Source: Flammulina velutipes (taxonomy: Eukaryota; Basidiomycota; Agaricomycetes; Agaricales; Physalacriaceae). Taken from it: a stretch of 64,000 nucleotides of DNA. This document shows, piece after piece, positions 1 through 10,774 of this stretch. A model generated the notes under the pieces. It was given only the letters and a program-made list of their open reading frames with translations. It was not told where the DNA came from and ran no database searches. The DNA is taken from positions 1,240,001 through 1,304,000 of the forward strand of contig CM022377.1 in assembly GCA_011800155.1 (NCBI GenBank), given 5' to 3'. The position numbers and the translations under genes were made by a program. Each line of letters starts with the position of its first letter. Within the stretch, counting starts at the first letter, position 1.

Positions 1-1003
1 GAACATTGCGAAGATCAAAGGGATACATAACGCTATGAAGACTGGAATGCTTGGCGGCGAGGGTGCGTTCGAAGCTCTTTATCCCGCTGACGGATCGGAG
101 GCGGACACGTCAAAGCCTGCGGATCTTTCTTCTTACACCGAGGCATTCAGGAAGTCATGGGTATACGATGATCTCAACGAGGTTAGGAATCTCAGACCGT
201 CCTTTGCAACAAACTTGGGTATTTGGGCTGGCGTGGCTTACTCTGGCGTGGACTCTCTTTTGCTGAGAGGAAAAGGTCCATGGACGTTTAGACACACCAA
301 AGAAGCAGAAAGGCTGAAGTACATTGTGAGCATCCAACTTTGCAATACTCCTTCTCAATTCTGACCATGGCGCTAGAATGCTTCCCCTACATTTGATTCC
401 GCCCACACTGAGCCCGCTTCAAAACACAAGCCCATTGATTATCCACCATTCGAAGCGCCGCTGTCCACCGATTTGATGACTAGTGTGTCCTTGACTGGCA
501 CAAACCACACAGAAGACCAGGAAGCACATCTCCGGGTTATTAAGTCCAAGGAGTACGAGAACGAGTGGTACGGGGATGCTGAACCTGCCGGAGCTGAGAC
601 CATTTTGTCGAGGAAGCGAGAGCACGTCAAGACGAATGTGGGAGAGTTCGCAGGCCTTCTCGGTCGTGCGTGTCCTGCTGGTGTCTATGAATATGTCGAT
701 GATGTAGGTGTTCAATTGACCATGACCGTATGAGTAAAGCTCACATCACTGCAGTCTTCCGTAGAATCTCAAGACGGCAAGAAACTGATTATCAACGCCC
801 AAGTGAGTTGCAACGGTGTAGTCTTGATTGTGGTACTGATAACGCTCCAGAACTGTATCCATTGTAAGCTCTGCGATTTGAAGGTGCCTACTCAGGATAT
901 CACTTGGACTGTTCCTGAAGGTGGAGGCGGGCCAAAGTACAGTACGTGTTTTGCTCCATCGACTCAATCGTTCGACTGAAGACATGCTATAGCCGTGACA
1001 TAA
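1..1003 (+). CDS. ETFDH: Electron-transfer flavoprotein:ubiquinone oxidoreductase (ETF-QO), 3' end
   Basis: Partial at the left edge. ETF-QO is an inner mitochondrial membrane flavo-iron-sulfur enzyme that passes electrons from reduced ETF to ubiquinone. The visible part spliced from four introns of 48-51 nt (326-376, 704-754, 803-850, 942-992) reads through family landmarks: [12 protein letters not shown], the [10 protein letters not shown] segment, [20 protein letters not shown], then the C-terminal ferredoxin-like part with [20 protein letters not shown] and the hallmark [10 protein letters not shown] just before the stop. The four cluster cysteines (one in CPAGVY, three in CIHCKLC) are all present. 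The reading frame at the edge is open (codon phase begins at base 2). It looks intact; S. cerevisiae calls the orthologue CIR2. Confidence 0.95.
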
Positions 1004-1293
1004 CTTTGGCGATAACGAAGCGACCCACACTCTCATTTAATGTGTACTTTTTAGTGCTTCAATATTCCAGCGGGTTGTCCAGGCTTCTCTCCAGAGATAA
1101 TCATAGCGCGCTTTAAATAGGGCGGAATGTTGTCATCGCACCTGTCTCTGCGGTCCCGAGCACTTCTAGGTGTTGCTTTGGGCCGACACGACATGAGGGA
1201 TGTCGAGATATTCTACTAGTTAGACTTGTCTCCATGTTACAATACAAATAAGAATTAATGCGCCTTTTTTTCCCACGATGACTGGTTCGTCTC

Positions 1294-2311
1294 ATGCCAT
1301 TCAGTCACCACTCTCACTCGGGTCAATTTTGCAAACATGCCTCTGGCACACTGGAACAGGTCGTCCAAGCAGCAATCCTCCAGAAGTTTGTAGTATTTGG
1401 ACTGACAGAACACGTCCCGCGGTATCGCATTCAGGATCTCTACCCCGAAGAGGTGGCATTCAAATTTTCTCTCCTCATTTGCTATTTATGCCGAGGAATT
1501 TATAGAAAACTCTTTCCTTGGATGACTTGGGAACGCAGTTTGACGACTTCCTGGTTGAAGCAGCCCGTCTGAAGGCTCTTTACGCCGACCAAATTGATAT
1601 CCTAATCGGACTAGAAACGGAGTACATAACGGCCCAGGATCTTGACCGGCTCGCCACTCTGGCCAGTCGCGTCGAGTACGTTGTGGGATCCATACATCAC
1701 GTCAACGGTGTACCCATAGACTTCGATCTGCCCACGTTCGAGACGGCCTTACAGGCGTTCGCGTCCGCAGAATCCTTTTTATGTGCGTATTTCGAGGCGC
1801 AATACGAGCTGATACGACATGTCAAACCGGAGGTCATCGGCCACTTCGATCTGTGTCGCCTGTATACACCTGCTTTGCGGTTTGCGGACTATCCGGAGGT
1901 GCTAAAGCTGGTCGAGAGGAACGTGAAGGAGGCGGTTGAGTACGGTGCGCTCTTTGAAGTCAACGCATCTGCGTTTCGGAAGAAGTGGGATACTGCGTAT
2001 CCTGGGAGGGATGTGTTGGATGTTTGTTTTTCCTCAAGTCTCGTTATCTGCCCGTTATCTGAATTGTTTCGCAGATTATCATCAAGCTTGGAGGCCGTCT
2101 GACACTTTCCGACGATAGTCATGGACCGGCTATGGTTGGGCTCAATTACGACCGTGTCGCGACCTATCTGCGAAGTGTGGAGGTCTCTGAGATCTGGTTT
2201 CTTCGGGGCTCCCAGGTTCCGAACGCCGCGGGGCGCTTTGTGCAGACCGTACAGCTCAAGGGTGATTGGTCGACACATCCGTTTTGGCAGGAATCCCATC
2301 CTTCAACGTGA
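1294..2311 (+). CDS. HIS2: Histidinol-phosphatase (PHP family)
   Basis: Dephosphorylates L-histidinol phosphate in histidine biosynthesis, in the cytosol. I start at the ATG giving MPFSHHSHSGQFC, the conserved metal-binding N-terminus of fungal PHP-type enzymes; an ATG at 1278 is in another frame. Two introns (1453-1505, with an atypical GTGGCA donor; 2022-2074) give three exons of 159, 516 and 237 nt, about 303 residues, a normal length. Further family blocks are LTEHVPR, ETEYIT, HFDLCRLY, GALFEVNASAFRK, LTLSDDSHGP and VGLNYDRV. The His/Asp/Glu metal ligands expected of PHP proteins are present. The protein ends HPFWQESHPST. Confidence 0.95.
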
Positions 2312-2895
2312 AAATCTTGAAGCGCTATGGCATCCTATTGCACCCGCGACAGTCCTGCGCGTCGTATATACTAATAGGTTTGTCTGAATCTTGACAGGGT
2401 ACTCGCTATTAATCATACCTCTTCCAGAGACCGAGAGGTCCACTAGTATTCATGTACCCTTGGATTATTTTCTCCAATTACACCTTTATTGCCATAAAAG
2501 GTTGTATTGCGCGAGTGACTCACTTAGTACTAGTAGCACGTTGTGCGGTCGCTCGTCGGCAGGTTCCTGAAAAGGTAAGTTCGAAACACCTATCGTTCGG
2601 GGAGCTAAGAATGTCGTTGGGATGTTGCTCGGCCGGTATGCCTCTCAATGGCGTGTCTGGTGGTGGAGCCCCGCGTCGCCGGATTAAAGGAATTGGGCAA
2701 AGCGCGATGTCGAGGTGTCCCTTGCGCGTCTCCTTGGCTCTAGATGACAGGGCCATTCATCGGCAGGCTGAACGAATTATGTCGTTTTAGCTAGCGATGG
2801 TCCACCGGTGCCCCAAACGACGGGGATCGTGTAAGTGTCCTATATAAAAGCATTGAACTTGGTGGTCGTTTAACATCATCACAGATTTCTCTAGT
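2312..2895. other. Intergenic, 584 bp
   Basis: Open frames here (2452-2790 on plus, 2520-2756 on minus) overlap each other and resemble no family. A GTAAGT-like donor near 2829 and a CTAG just before 2895 could bound a 5'-UTR intron of the next gene. Confidence 0.4.
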
Positions 2896-3234
2896 ATGTG
2901 TTTTCGCAAAGCAGAAAGTACCCGACACATCTGTGGCCACGAAACCACGCACGCTGAACACTTCGTACGCGTCAATTCGCCTATTATCCGGTTAGAAGTT
3001 CCTGACTGTCGGTATTGTTTAGATGGACTGCAACTCTCCTAACTGTAGATACAGTTCAACGCATCCCGTGGAGTGTAGAAGCTGTAAAACCACTTGTAAG
3101 CAGTGGTATGCTAGTCTTGGTGTTGATTTCTTCATTATCTGACTGTCTCGTATAGGCTCCGACCCGCTCAAAGCGTGGTTACCAGACAGACCAACGCAGT
3201 GTGCTACCATTGCTCTTCCGGCCAGGGTGCTTAA
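2896..3234 (+). CDS. Small Cys-rich, probably zinc-binding basidiomycete protein
   Basis: Three short exons (2896-2964, 3023-3105, 3156-3234) joined across introns of 58 and 50 nt give 76 residues. The product reads MCFRKAESTRHICGHETTH, then CNSPNCRYSSTHP, CRSC, CKQW and a terminal CYHC. The spaced CGH, CxxxxC, CxxC and CxxC pairs look like zinc ligands. I know this layout (M-C-x-W/F start, CGH, NC+FS.HP, C...C..W, final C.xC) from short unnamed proteins that occur in many copies in Agaricomycetes; no function is established. Each exon alone is too short to stand out, and the case rests on intact splice phases and the regular cysteine spacing. Confidence 0.7.
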
Positions 3235-3330
3235 TCAACTATCCTATAAGACATTATTAGACTGTGAAAGACGCGTAGAGGAATAGAACTTGGGTGAAAT
3301 TGATCTTATCTTATCACATCCCCTTTGAGC

Positions 3331-4971
3331 ATGATTCAATCGTCCACGCCTTGCATTCTTACCGCCATGAACATCTCTGCGACACTGACAGGTGAACAGA
3401 CCGCTGCCTACCTGCGAACACTTCCTGCGGTCCGTGAGCGATGCTCTCGCGTGTTCGAGCTGGCCAAAGCTGGTAAACTTCAATACTTTGATTACCACCC
3501 CGAGAAGGAGGCGGAGGTCACCGAATACTGCGTTAGCATCATGAAAGTAAGTAAGATGCGCCAACATACAGACACAGACAGACTTGCTTATCGATGTCTA
3601 GCGCGACTTTGGAAACGACTTCCACTCCGTTAGTCGTTTCCTCGATCGACTGTCGTACACACTCATCCCGACGCCATAGATCCCACCCCACGGACGCTGG
3701 CGCCACTTTGAATCTGGTGCAGAACGCATTGCTCCTTTGATATCATCATGGGGCCCTCTAGAGCCAAAGGAAGCGTGTAAACGCCTCATCGATCTCTTCG
3801 TGGTGTCCGTCCTCCTCGATGCCGGTGCAGGGAAGAAGTGGGTGTACTACGACGAGCAAACTGGCACCAAGATCGGCCGGTCAGAAGGGCTGGCGACAGC
3901 CAGCCTCGGTATGTTCAAAGCGGGATTCTTCTCAAGTAACCCGGAACAGCCTTATCAGGTCGATGGTCAGTTTTCATACTGTTGACACCAACGAGACTGA
4001 CTGGCTGGCTGTAAACAGCTGAAGGGCTCAAACGCACGTCGGTCGAAGAGTTAACTAAGAAGTTCCAAGTCAGCGAGAGCAACCCGATGGTTGGATTGGA
4101 AGGCCGTACATCTCTGTTGGTCAACCTCTCCAAAGCGATGTCCGATAGTCCCAAGCTCTTTGGCACCGATGGACGTCCCGGAAACTTGATCGGTGCGGCT
4201 CTCGTCGTCCTAATATCTCCTGAGCTAATCATACTCTTCGTAGATTTCTTGGAATCACAGTCCAAATTGAACGGAACGACGCGTCAAGTTCCCTTCTCCG
4301 CTCTCTGGCACGTTCTCATCGATGGGTTAAACCCGGTATGGCCAGCAGCACGTGTCGTTCTCGCTGGGGTACCACTGGGAGATGCCTGGCCGTGTTCTGC
4401 TCTCAAAGCCGACGCCGTGGCCGAAGGCGACGATATCGTACCGTTCCACAAGTTGACACAATGGATGACATACAGTGTTATCGAAGCTATCGTCCAGACA
4501 TTAAAATGGGACATTGTCGGTCGCGAGGACATGACTGGCCTTCCAGAGTATCGGAATGGTACGCTATAACTCGCTGTCTATGATACAATTACTGAACTAC
4601 ATGGCCAGGTGGTCTGTTCATGGATCTCGGTGTCCTCACACTGAAGCCGGAAGCGCTGCCTATCGATCCTGTATCTAAACTTCCCAACGCCGAACCATCG
4701 CATTCCGCTGTTGTAGAATGGCGCGCCATGACTGTCATCCTACTGTGCGTAAACCCTCCAAACTGCTTGAACGGACATTGAATTATGTCCAAACAGCGAC
4801 AGGACGGCAGAATCCATTCGTGCAAAGTTGAACCTAACTCCCGACCAACTCGACCTTGCCCAGGTTCTGGAAAGCGCGACATGGAAAGGTGGACGGGAAA
4901 TCGCCCAGGAGAAGCGGCCTGAAACTGGTGGTCCTCCCTTGGATATCGTGAGCGACGGCACCGTCTTCTGA
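3331..4971 (+). CDS. URC4: Uracil catabolism protein 4-like (DUF1688)
   Basis: Matches the DUF1688 family, whose yeast member Urc4 is needed for the URC route of uracil breakdown; its biochemical step is not settled. Seven exons (six introns of 50-55 nt) sum to 1,329 nt, 442 residues. Landmarks in order: LPAVRERCSRVFELA, FDYHPEKEAEV, IPPHGRWRHFE, KRLIDLFVVSVLLDAGAGK, SEGLATASLGMF, NPMVGLEGRTSLL, DGRPGN, VPFSALWHVLIDGL, GVPLGDAWPC, VPFHKLTQWMTYS, DMTGLPEYRNGG, EWRAMTVILLDR and the C-terminal WKGGREIAQEKRPETGGPP. The second exon is only 27 nt (3602-3628). Start taken at ATG 3331; ATG 3367 is a possible alternative. No other URC-type gene lies nearby. Its stop is 63 bp from the convergent transporter gene. 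Confidence 0.93.
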
Positions 4972-5034
4972 GAGAGAACAAATCCGACAAGGTAAATATA
5001 TGTATAAGTACAGTACAGTTCAAGGTATAGGCTT

Positions 5035-7593
5035 TTATCGATGGTTCAATTCTCTAGCTAGGCGAAAACATAGTACGAAAGCAATCAGGGCGGATATTCC
5101 ACCAAGACTATGCAATCGTCAGAAAAAACTGAAGGGAAAGAAGGGCAATACGTACCGAAACACGTAGACGACGGTATTTGAATTGGCAGCTTTTGAAAGA
5201 GCAACTTCTCTCGCATCATCCCGTAGAAGTGCTGATATCGTCGAATTGTCGGACGACGAAGGATCGTCTCCCGGAGGTATCCTTGGGTCGAATATGGCGA
5301 AAATGATCGATGCCAGACCCGTCACTATGAATTGTGGTATTACCACGAAGATGTTTTGAATACCCTTCAAAAAATCAATTGGTTGGTATAAGAAAGCTTG
5401 TCGGGAGAAACATACCAATATGATCCCAACCTTCTTGCTCAATCCTCCTTCGTGTGCGCGCTCATTTTCCACATCGGTAGATTCCAAGTCTCTTCGCCTA
5501 CCGACGAGGACAGCATCTTCATCTTCATCGTCTTCGAGGTCATAGTTTTCTGCCCTCAAGTCGGCCCCGCTGACTCCTGCACGGTGGTTGCCCATGAGCT
5601 TGCTACGGGCCTCTTCTCTGTCGACATCCTGGTCAGATTCAGCATCCGAATCCGCGGCTGCATCTTCGAAGAGGGTTTCGCTTTCCTCTCTTGGCCTGGA
5701 CCGCGTATCGGTTAGCATAATTGCGGCGGGTGCGGTGGTTCCCGAAGCAGGTTCTGTCAAGATGGCTTCACCTAGCTATCACAACAATTAGAACTTCGAA
5801 TGGGCATGTGGAGAATAGACATACAAGGGCAAACGGAACCCACATAATAACTGCCCAGGAGAATCCAGTCATTGTGATCAGAGCCGTTGCGCCATTTACG
5901 GAGGTCGTGAAGCTAAATGGGACGGTTAGTATCGTAATAGAGGGACAAAGGTCAAATCTTACAAGGTCCCCATCATACACAGAGAGAAGACCGCTTGAGC
6001 GGTGGCCCAAAGACTCGCCAGGTGAAACTTGAACATGTCAGGTATTCTATACGATCGAGTTGTTGGAATTCTTGAGCTTGTTTTCTTCTGCGTCTCAAAG
6101 GCAAAAAGAGGCAGTACGAAATTTCCTATGAGAGAAACGAGGGCTGAGAAAAAGAGTGCGCGTGACCCCAGGCGCGTAGCTTCTTCCTCGAGGTATTGCT
6201 CGTCCAGTGTTTGACGCTCGTTTATGGTGCCACCAAGCATGTTGACTGTCGTAGACCCCACTGTTTCTGTAATAGCGAGGGATGCGTAGTAGGACCGCTT
6301 GTAAAGGTCACCTATGTAGAGCGTAGTGTAGAAGAGGACAGGGAACCAGGCAATCCAAGTGCTGTAAAACGGATGAGAGAGAAGTAACGGGGTAGCCGTT
6401 TATATTCACAAGAATTGGATGATGCACTAAGAACTGGAAACGTCAGAAAGAACAACCCAAATACTAGCGCGTTAACTCACGATTTGTTTGATTACTCTAG
6501 GTAAAGTGCTCATGTTCGTCCAGAGATCTCTGAATTGTTGAAGTATTTCTGCCTTGGCGGAACTATAAATGTAAGTTGAGTGATCTCGTGTCTCCATGTG
6601 TCTGTCTCACCGAGATGAATCGGTTTTGAGCAGAACCTTCTCCTTGACCATGAACATGGTGACGAGATGTCCGGCGATGAGTATGAAGGATGCAACGACA
6701 CTCAGAACTTGAAGTTCTGTATCTCCGAGGAAGGGGAACAGGGATGGAAGGTTGAGATTGCCTCTGTACAGTTGTCAGCGCGTTTGACATGACTACCGCG
6801 GTTAAAACGTACACAAAGAAGCCTGTAACGCCTCCCAGACTCATCATGCGGGCCGCCCACGCATTGGCTGAAGGCTGCTCGGAAGGTGGAAGCGTGTCAA
6901 TGAGAAGCGCACGATCAACGGCCATTACTAGTCAAGTATGTCGTCAAATAATTGGGGCGAGTATGAAGAGGGAGACGCACCTGCATTGATGCTAAAGTCG
7001 ATAATGTAGATGGACAATACGGCGAGAATAATAACTAGAGTTTGCTGGATAGTAATGAATGAGACGGGAGAAGAGAAAGACGAGGCAAAGTACGCACACT
7101 AGACGAGAACCAGCCTGCAACGGCCTTTGTCCATCCCAGCAGCAGCATAGCTAGCACGCATACAGCGACACCTCCCGCCATATACGGCCTTCTTCTTCCG
7201 AATCTTGACGTACAGCTATCCGCCAGAACACCGATTAATGGCTGCATTATGAGGCCCGAGAGTGGCCCGGCGAGAAAGACCATCGCCATCGCCGACTTGG
7301 ACAGTCCCAACGACAGAAGATACGGTGAGCCGTACGACTGTTCGACCGACCAGAAGAGTTGCATGCCGAGCAGTCCAACGGTGAGCACGGGCAACCGCAG
7401 CAGTTTGGGGCCGTATATATGCGCGTGTCCAGTGAGCTTGCTGGTGTCCGCGCCATCGTCGTCGCCGACAGAAACGAAGGCGCCGCCTGTCATGGCGTCG
7501 TCGCTGTCGAGAACGGTGATCAAAGTGAGAGTCAAGTCGTGTATTAGACTCGGGCCGGCGGCTAACGTACCTTCCTTCCTTTCCTACTCCCAT
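5035..7593 (-). CDS. SUT1: Sucrose/alpha-glucoside proton symporter (SUT-type, GPH/MFS)
   Basis: A 12-helix plasma-membrane carrier of the sucrose-transporter type, like S. pombe Sut1. Twelve exons splice in frame. The first encodes only MGVGKEGS (start at 7593), joining by phase 2 to DDAMTGGAFVSVGDDDG. Family signatures: MQLFWSVEQSYGSPYLLSLG, the loop motif DSCTSRFGRRRPYM (the RxGRR motif of SUTs), IIDFSINAVMAVDRALLIDT, LPPSEQPSANAWAARM, and IAWFPVLFYTTLYIGDLY. A 17-nt microexon (6410-6426) supplies CIIQF. Between the tenth and eleventh helices lies an unusually long acidic hydrophilic insert (about 100 residues, near 5440-5770). The protein ends LARELNHR. It shares a 241-bp promoter with the transporter on the other strand, hinting at joint control. 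Confidence 0.92.
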
Positions 7594-7834
7594 GTCAAAA
7601 TAACATAATGCTCTGCTCAAACTGTAATTCGCGTTTCCCAGTTAGATGTAGGCTTTCTGGCACTGTCTTCCATCCTTTTCTCTCGGAGGTCCTTCACAAC
7701 GGCACTGCGGCTGTTGGTTCTTAGACTCCGAGTCCTTCGTCCGTTTCAATATCAGAATCATCTCCTTTCAACTGTTCCACCTCTCCACCTCTCTCTATAA
7801 AGCACACCTCCTCGTCTTCTCAGTGCACTACTCC
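7594..7834. promoter_or_regulatory. Divergent promoter of two transporter genes
   Basis: Only 241 bp separate the start codons of the SUT-type (minus) and MCT-type (plus) transporters. A TATAAAG at 7796-7802 preceded by a CT-rich run (about 7762-7795) sits just upstream of the plus-strand start and is a plausible core promoter. Co-regulation is inference. Confidence 0.6.
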
Positions 7835-9709
7835 ATGTCTAATATTACCGGTGACTCTGAAAAAGATGCTGGCCGTCCGTCTATTGTCTATGAAGGACGT
7901 GCGGCCTGGATGACGCTCTTTGGATCGCGAGTTCGACTTTTGTACCCTATGCTTCTCCACTGACTTTATCTTAGCTGGGCTATCCAATTCTGCACTCTTG
8001 GGTTCGCTCTCCAGCCTAGTTGGATGCTCTCTGACCTTCTCGTACAGCTATATTAGCGCGTTTGGCGTGTACGAGGATTACTACACTCGCACCTTCCTCA
8101 CTAACAGAACTCCGTCCGAAATCAGGTGCGTCTCTTCGCCTCTGCATAATGTCTCTTGATTAACCTGCCGATGAAAGTTGGATCGGGAGCTTTCATCTCT
8201 TCATGCAATACGCTCCCGGTGTTCTTGTAGGCCGGGCCTTTGACGCTGGTCATTTGTAAGATCCGATTCATCCAACTCACCGAATCAAACTAACCACTAC
8301 TCCACTAGCCACTACATGATATTCCTTGGCGCTCTCATACAAGTGACATGCCTGTTTATGCTGTCTTTGGCTCAGCAAGGCTGTTACTACCAGGTTCGCC
8401 TGCCGAAAACAGTCTTGACCGTATCTCAACAACCACAGGTCTTTCTAGCGCAGGCTGTGGGTTCCGGGCTCGGTCAATCTTTACTCTTCCTTCCGTCTCT
8501 TAGTATCCTCGGACACCACTTCAAAGCGAGGCGTTCCATTGCCACAGGAATAGCAGTCACGGTATGCCTTTTTAACACTGGCATGCCAACCATCTAACAC
8601 TATACATCGTACAAGGGCGCATCCTTCGGAGGCATTGTCTGGCCTATCATGTTGAACCAACTCAGCCGATATACATCCTTCGCTAATGCCATTCGAGCCA
8701 CAGCAGCTATCGCCGGAGGCTTGCTTCTCTGTGCCAATTTGACGATGCGAACAGCCTATCCAGAGACACGTCGCTGCAACGTTCTGCAGTGGAGTGCTCT
8801 TAGAGATGTCATGATGGACCAGACCTTCATGGTTTCTGTTCTAGGGTATATTGTCAACATTGGCGCGATCTATGACTGACAAGTCCGCAGAGCTTGTTTT
8901 GTCTGCCTGGGGCTTTTTTTCCCTTGTAAGCCTATCATTATCCTGTTATCCCGAACTTATGAAGCTCCTTAGACTTCTACCTCCAGTTGTACTCCGTGGA
9001 CAGAGGCATAGACCCTAACTTTGCATTCTACGCTGTACGTTGTGCTCCTATACAAAAGTCGGGTAGCACCTCACATCCCGCAAGCTCGCGATCCTTAATG
9101 CTGGAAGTGTTCTCGGTCGCCTTCTTCCGAATTTCTACGCTGACCGAATCGGTGTCTACAACATGCTTGTCGCCACTCTCATCTGCACATCGATTCTTCT
9201 ATTTGGCCTCCTGGCAAAAGATATCACTAACATTGCCGGTCTCGTAGCATTCGCGTGCCTCTACGGTTTCTTCTCTGGTTCTTGTACGTTTCTCTACCGC
9301 CGGTGTTTAGAGTTCCGCTAACTTACGGACATGCATAGACTACTCTCTCATCCCAACCCTCATTTGTCAACTTACTCCAAATATGAGCGAGCTCGGGTAA
9401 GCCGTGGAATGTTCATTGCTTGATATGTGCTAACGTCGGTCCTAGGACACGTATGGGTCTTGCCTTCACGTGCGTTGGTGTGTTTATGCTTTGCGGTTCA
9501 CCACTGGATGGTGCATTGCTACGCAGCGATGGATTCACTTATGATTGGTGCCGATGTATCGCTTTCTGCGGGGTGCGCGTCAACGTTCCATGAATGCCAC
9601 AATAACTTACATCCCTGAATAGGGAGCTATCATGACAGGCGCAATGTGCATGTTTCTCTCCCGTCTCTTGTTCATTCGACAGAATCCTTTACGAGGAATA
9701 AGAGTCTGA
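7835..9709 (+). CDS. Monocarboxylate-transporter-like MFS protein
   Basis: Thirteen exons sum to 1,281 nt, 426 residues, the normal length of fungal MCT-like (MFS) carriers. Landmarks: GSWAIQFCTLGYISAFGVYEDYY in helix 1 (split across exons), SWIGSFHLFMQYAPGVLVGRAFD, GSGLGQSLLFLPSLSILGHHF, ARRSIATGIAVTGASFGGIVWP, the Arg-rich middle loop, LNAGSVLGRLLPNFYADR, and GVFMLCGSPLDGALL. The substrate cannot be read from sequence; fungal relatives include riboflavin and carboxylate carriers. The first intron (7927-7974) works only with a GC donor (GCGAGT); the in-frame GT alternative would make a 33-nt intron. The stop codon lies 18 bp from that of the convergent sirtuin gene. Confidence 0.9.
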
Positions 9710-9727
9710 TCTCCTGATGCGTATCTA

Positions 9728-10774
9728 TCATTCCATATCCTTGCCGAACGCCTTGAGAAGTGTCTCCTCACACGGACCATGAAAGATGAAGTTTGACTGC
9801 CTGTCCGTGTATGTAGCTTCGAGATTGAAGACAGCAACCTTTCCACCCGCATCTCTAACCAGATCTGGGAATATTCCGCAAGGTAACACCTTCGGAAGAA
9901 AATTTAGCAAACCTTTCCTACGGAAGGTCAAGAATCGTATTACCGAGGCCGAAGTCCCAACCACCAGAAGCAGATCGCATTCCTTCGTGATAATATCCGC
10001 AATTTCATCGAGATTATGGGTGCTTTCGCCGAACCATACGACATCAGGTCGCAAGAGGCCGCCACATTCCTTACAGTGTGGGAGGTCTTTGAGTTCTATA
10101 GAGTGTTTGGAGAGGTCATTGTCGTCCATCGATGCCGCCAAAGCGGGAGTAAGAAAAGGATCCATGTTAACGTGTGTGGCGCTGCAGTTCGTACACCGCA
10201 CGCGGCAGACATTGCCATGAATCTCCATCGGAAATGCAGAAGCTGGAGCATCCGGCGGAAGACTACGCGTTGAGAGGTTATCGATATTCTGAGTGACAAG
10301 TCGGAATGAGATAGCTGATGGGGTGACTTCAGCGAGACTTGACGGGGAGGAACAGAGACGAGCAATGAGACGATGGGCAGCGTTTGGTTCGGCTTTCATA
10401 ACTCTATCATCCTGTTCAATTTATGTCGAGTGAGATGGACAAAAACACCTACATTTCACGTCTGTAATGGTAAAATTGCCAAACCAACGCGGGATCACGT
10501 GCAAAAGCGTCTGGAGTGGCTAGGTCTGTCGCATCCTACGAAGCAAATGAGAGGAGGTATGAAGAAACGCATAGGGCCCTACATATTTTCTCCACCACCC
10601 ACCCGCGCCACGAAAGGTGGGAATGCCTGTAGACATGTGAATATTAGATGGACATGTGTGGCGTTCGATATGTATTAGGAACAAACCAGAAGCAGCAGAG
10701 AGACCCGCACCAGCGAGTACAACAATGTTTTTACTTTGCGATAGTGCCTCTTTGAAGCCTTTATAGTCGTTCAT
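9728..10774 (-). CDS. SIRT5-like NAD-dependent protein deacylase (class III sirtuin)
   Basis: NAD-dependent lysine deacylase. N-terminus [20 protein letters not shown] leads into the NAD motif [19 protein letters not shown]. Then come [15 protein letters not shown], the catalytic His in MEIHGN, and two CxxC zinc pairs (CTNC and CKEC). WFGES and VGTSAS follow, then the C-terminal KVAVFNLE. In human SIRT5 the Tyr and Arg of the FYHYRRE segment bind succinyl and malonyl groups; both are here, so a desuccinylase/demalonylase role is likely. A 54-nt intron after VGTSAS is a multiple of three without a stop, so both spliced and retained forms would be translated. About 300 residues. Confidence 0.92.
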
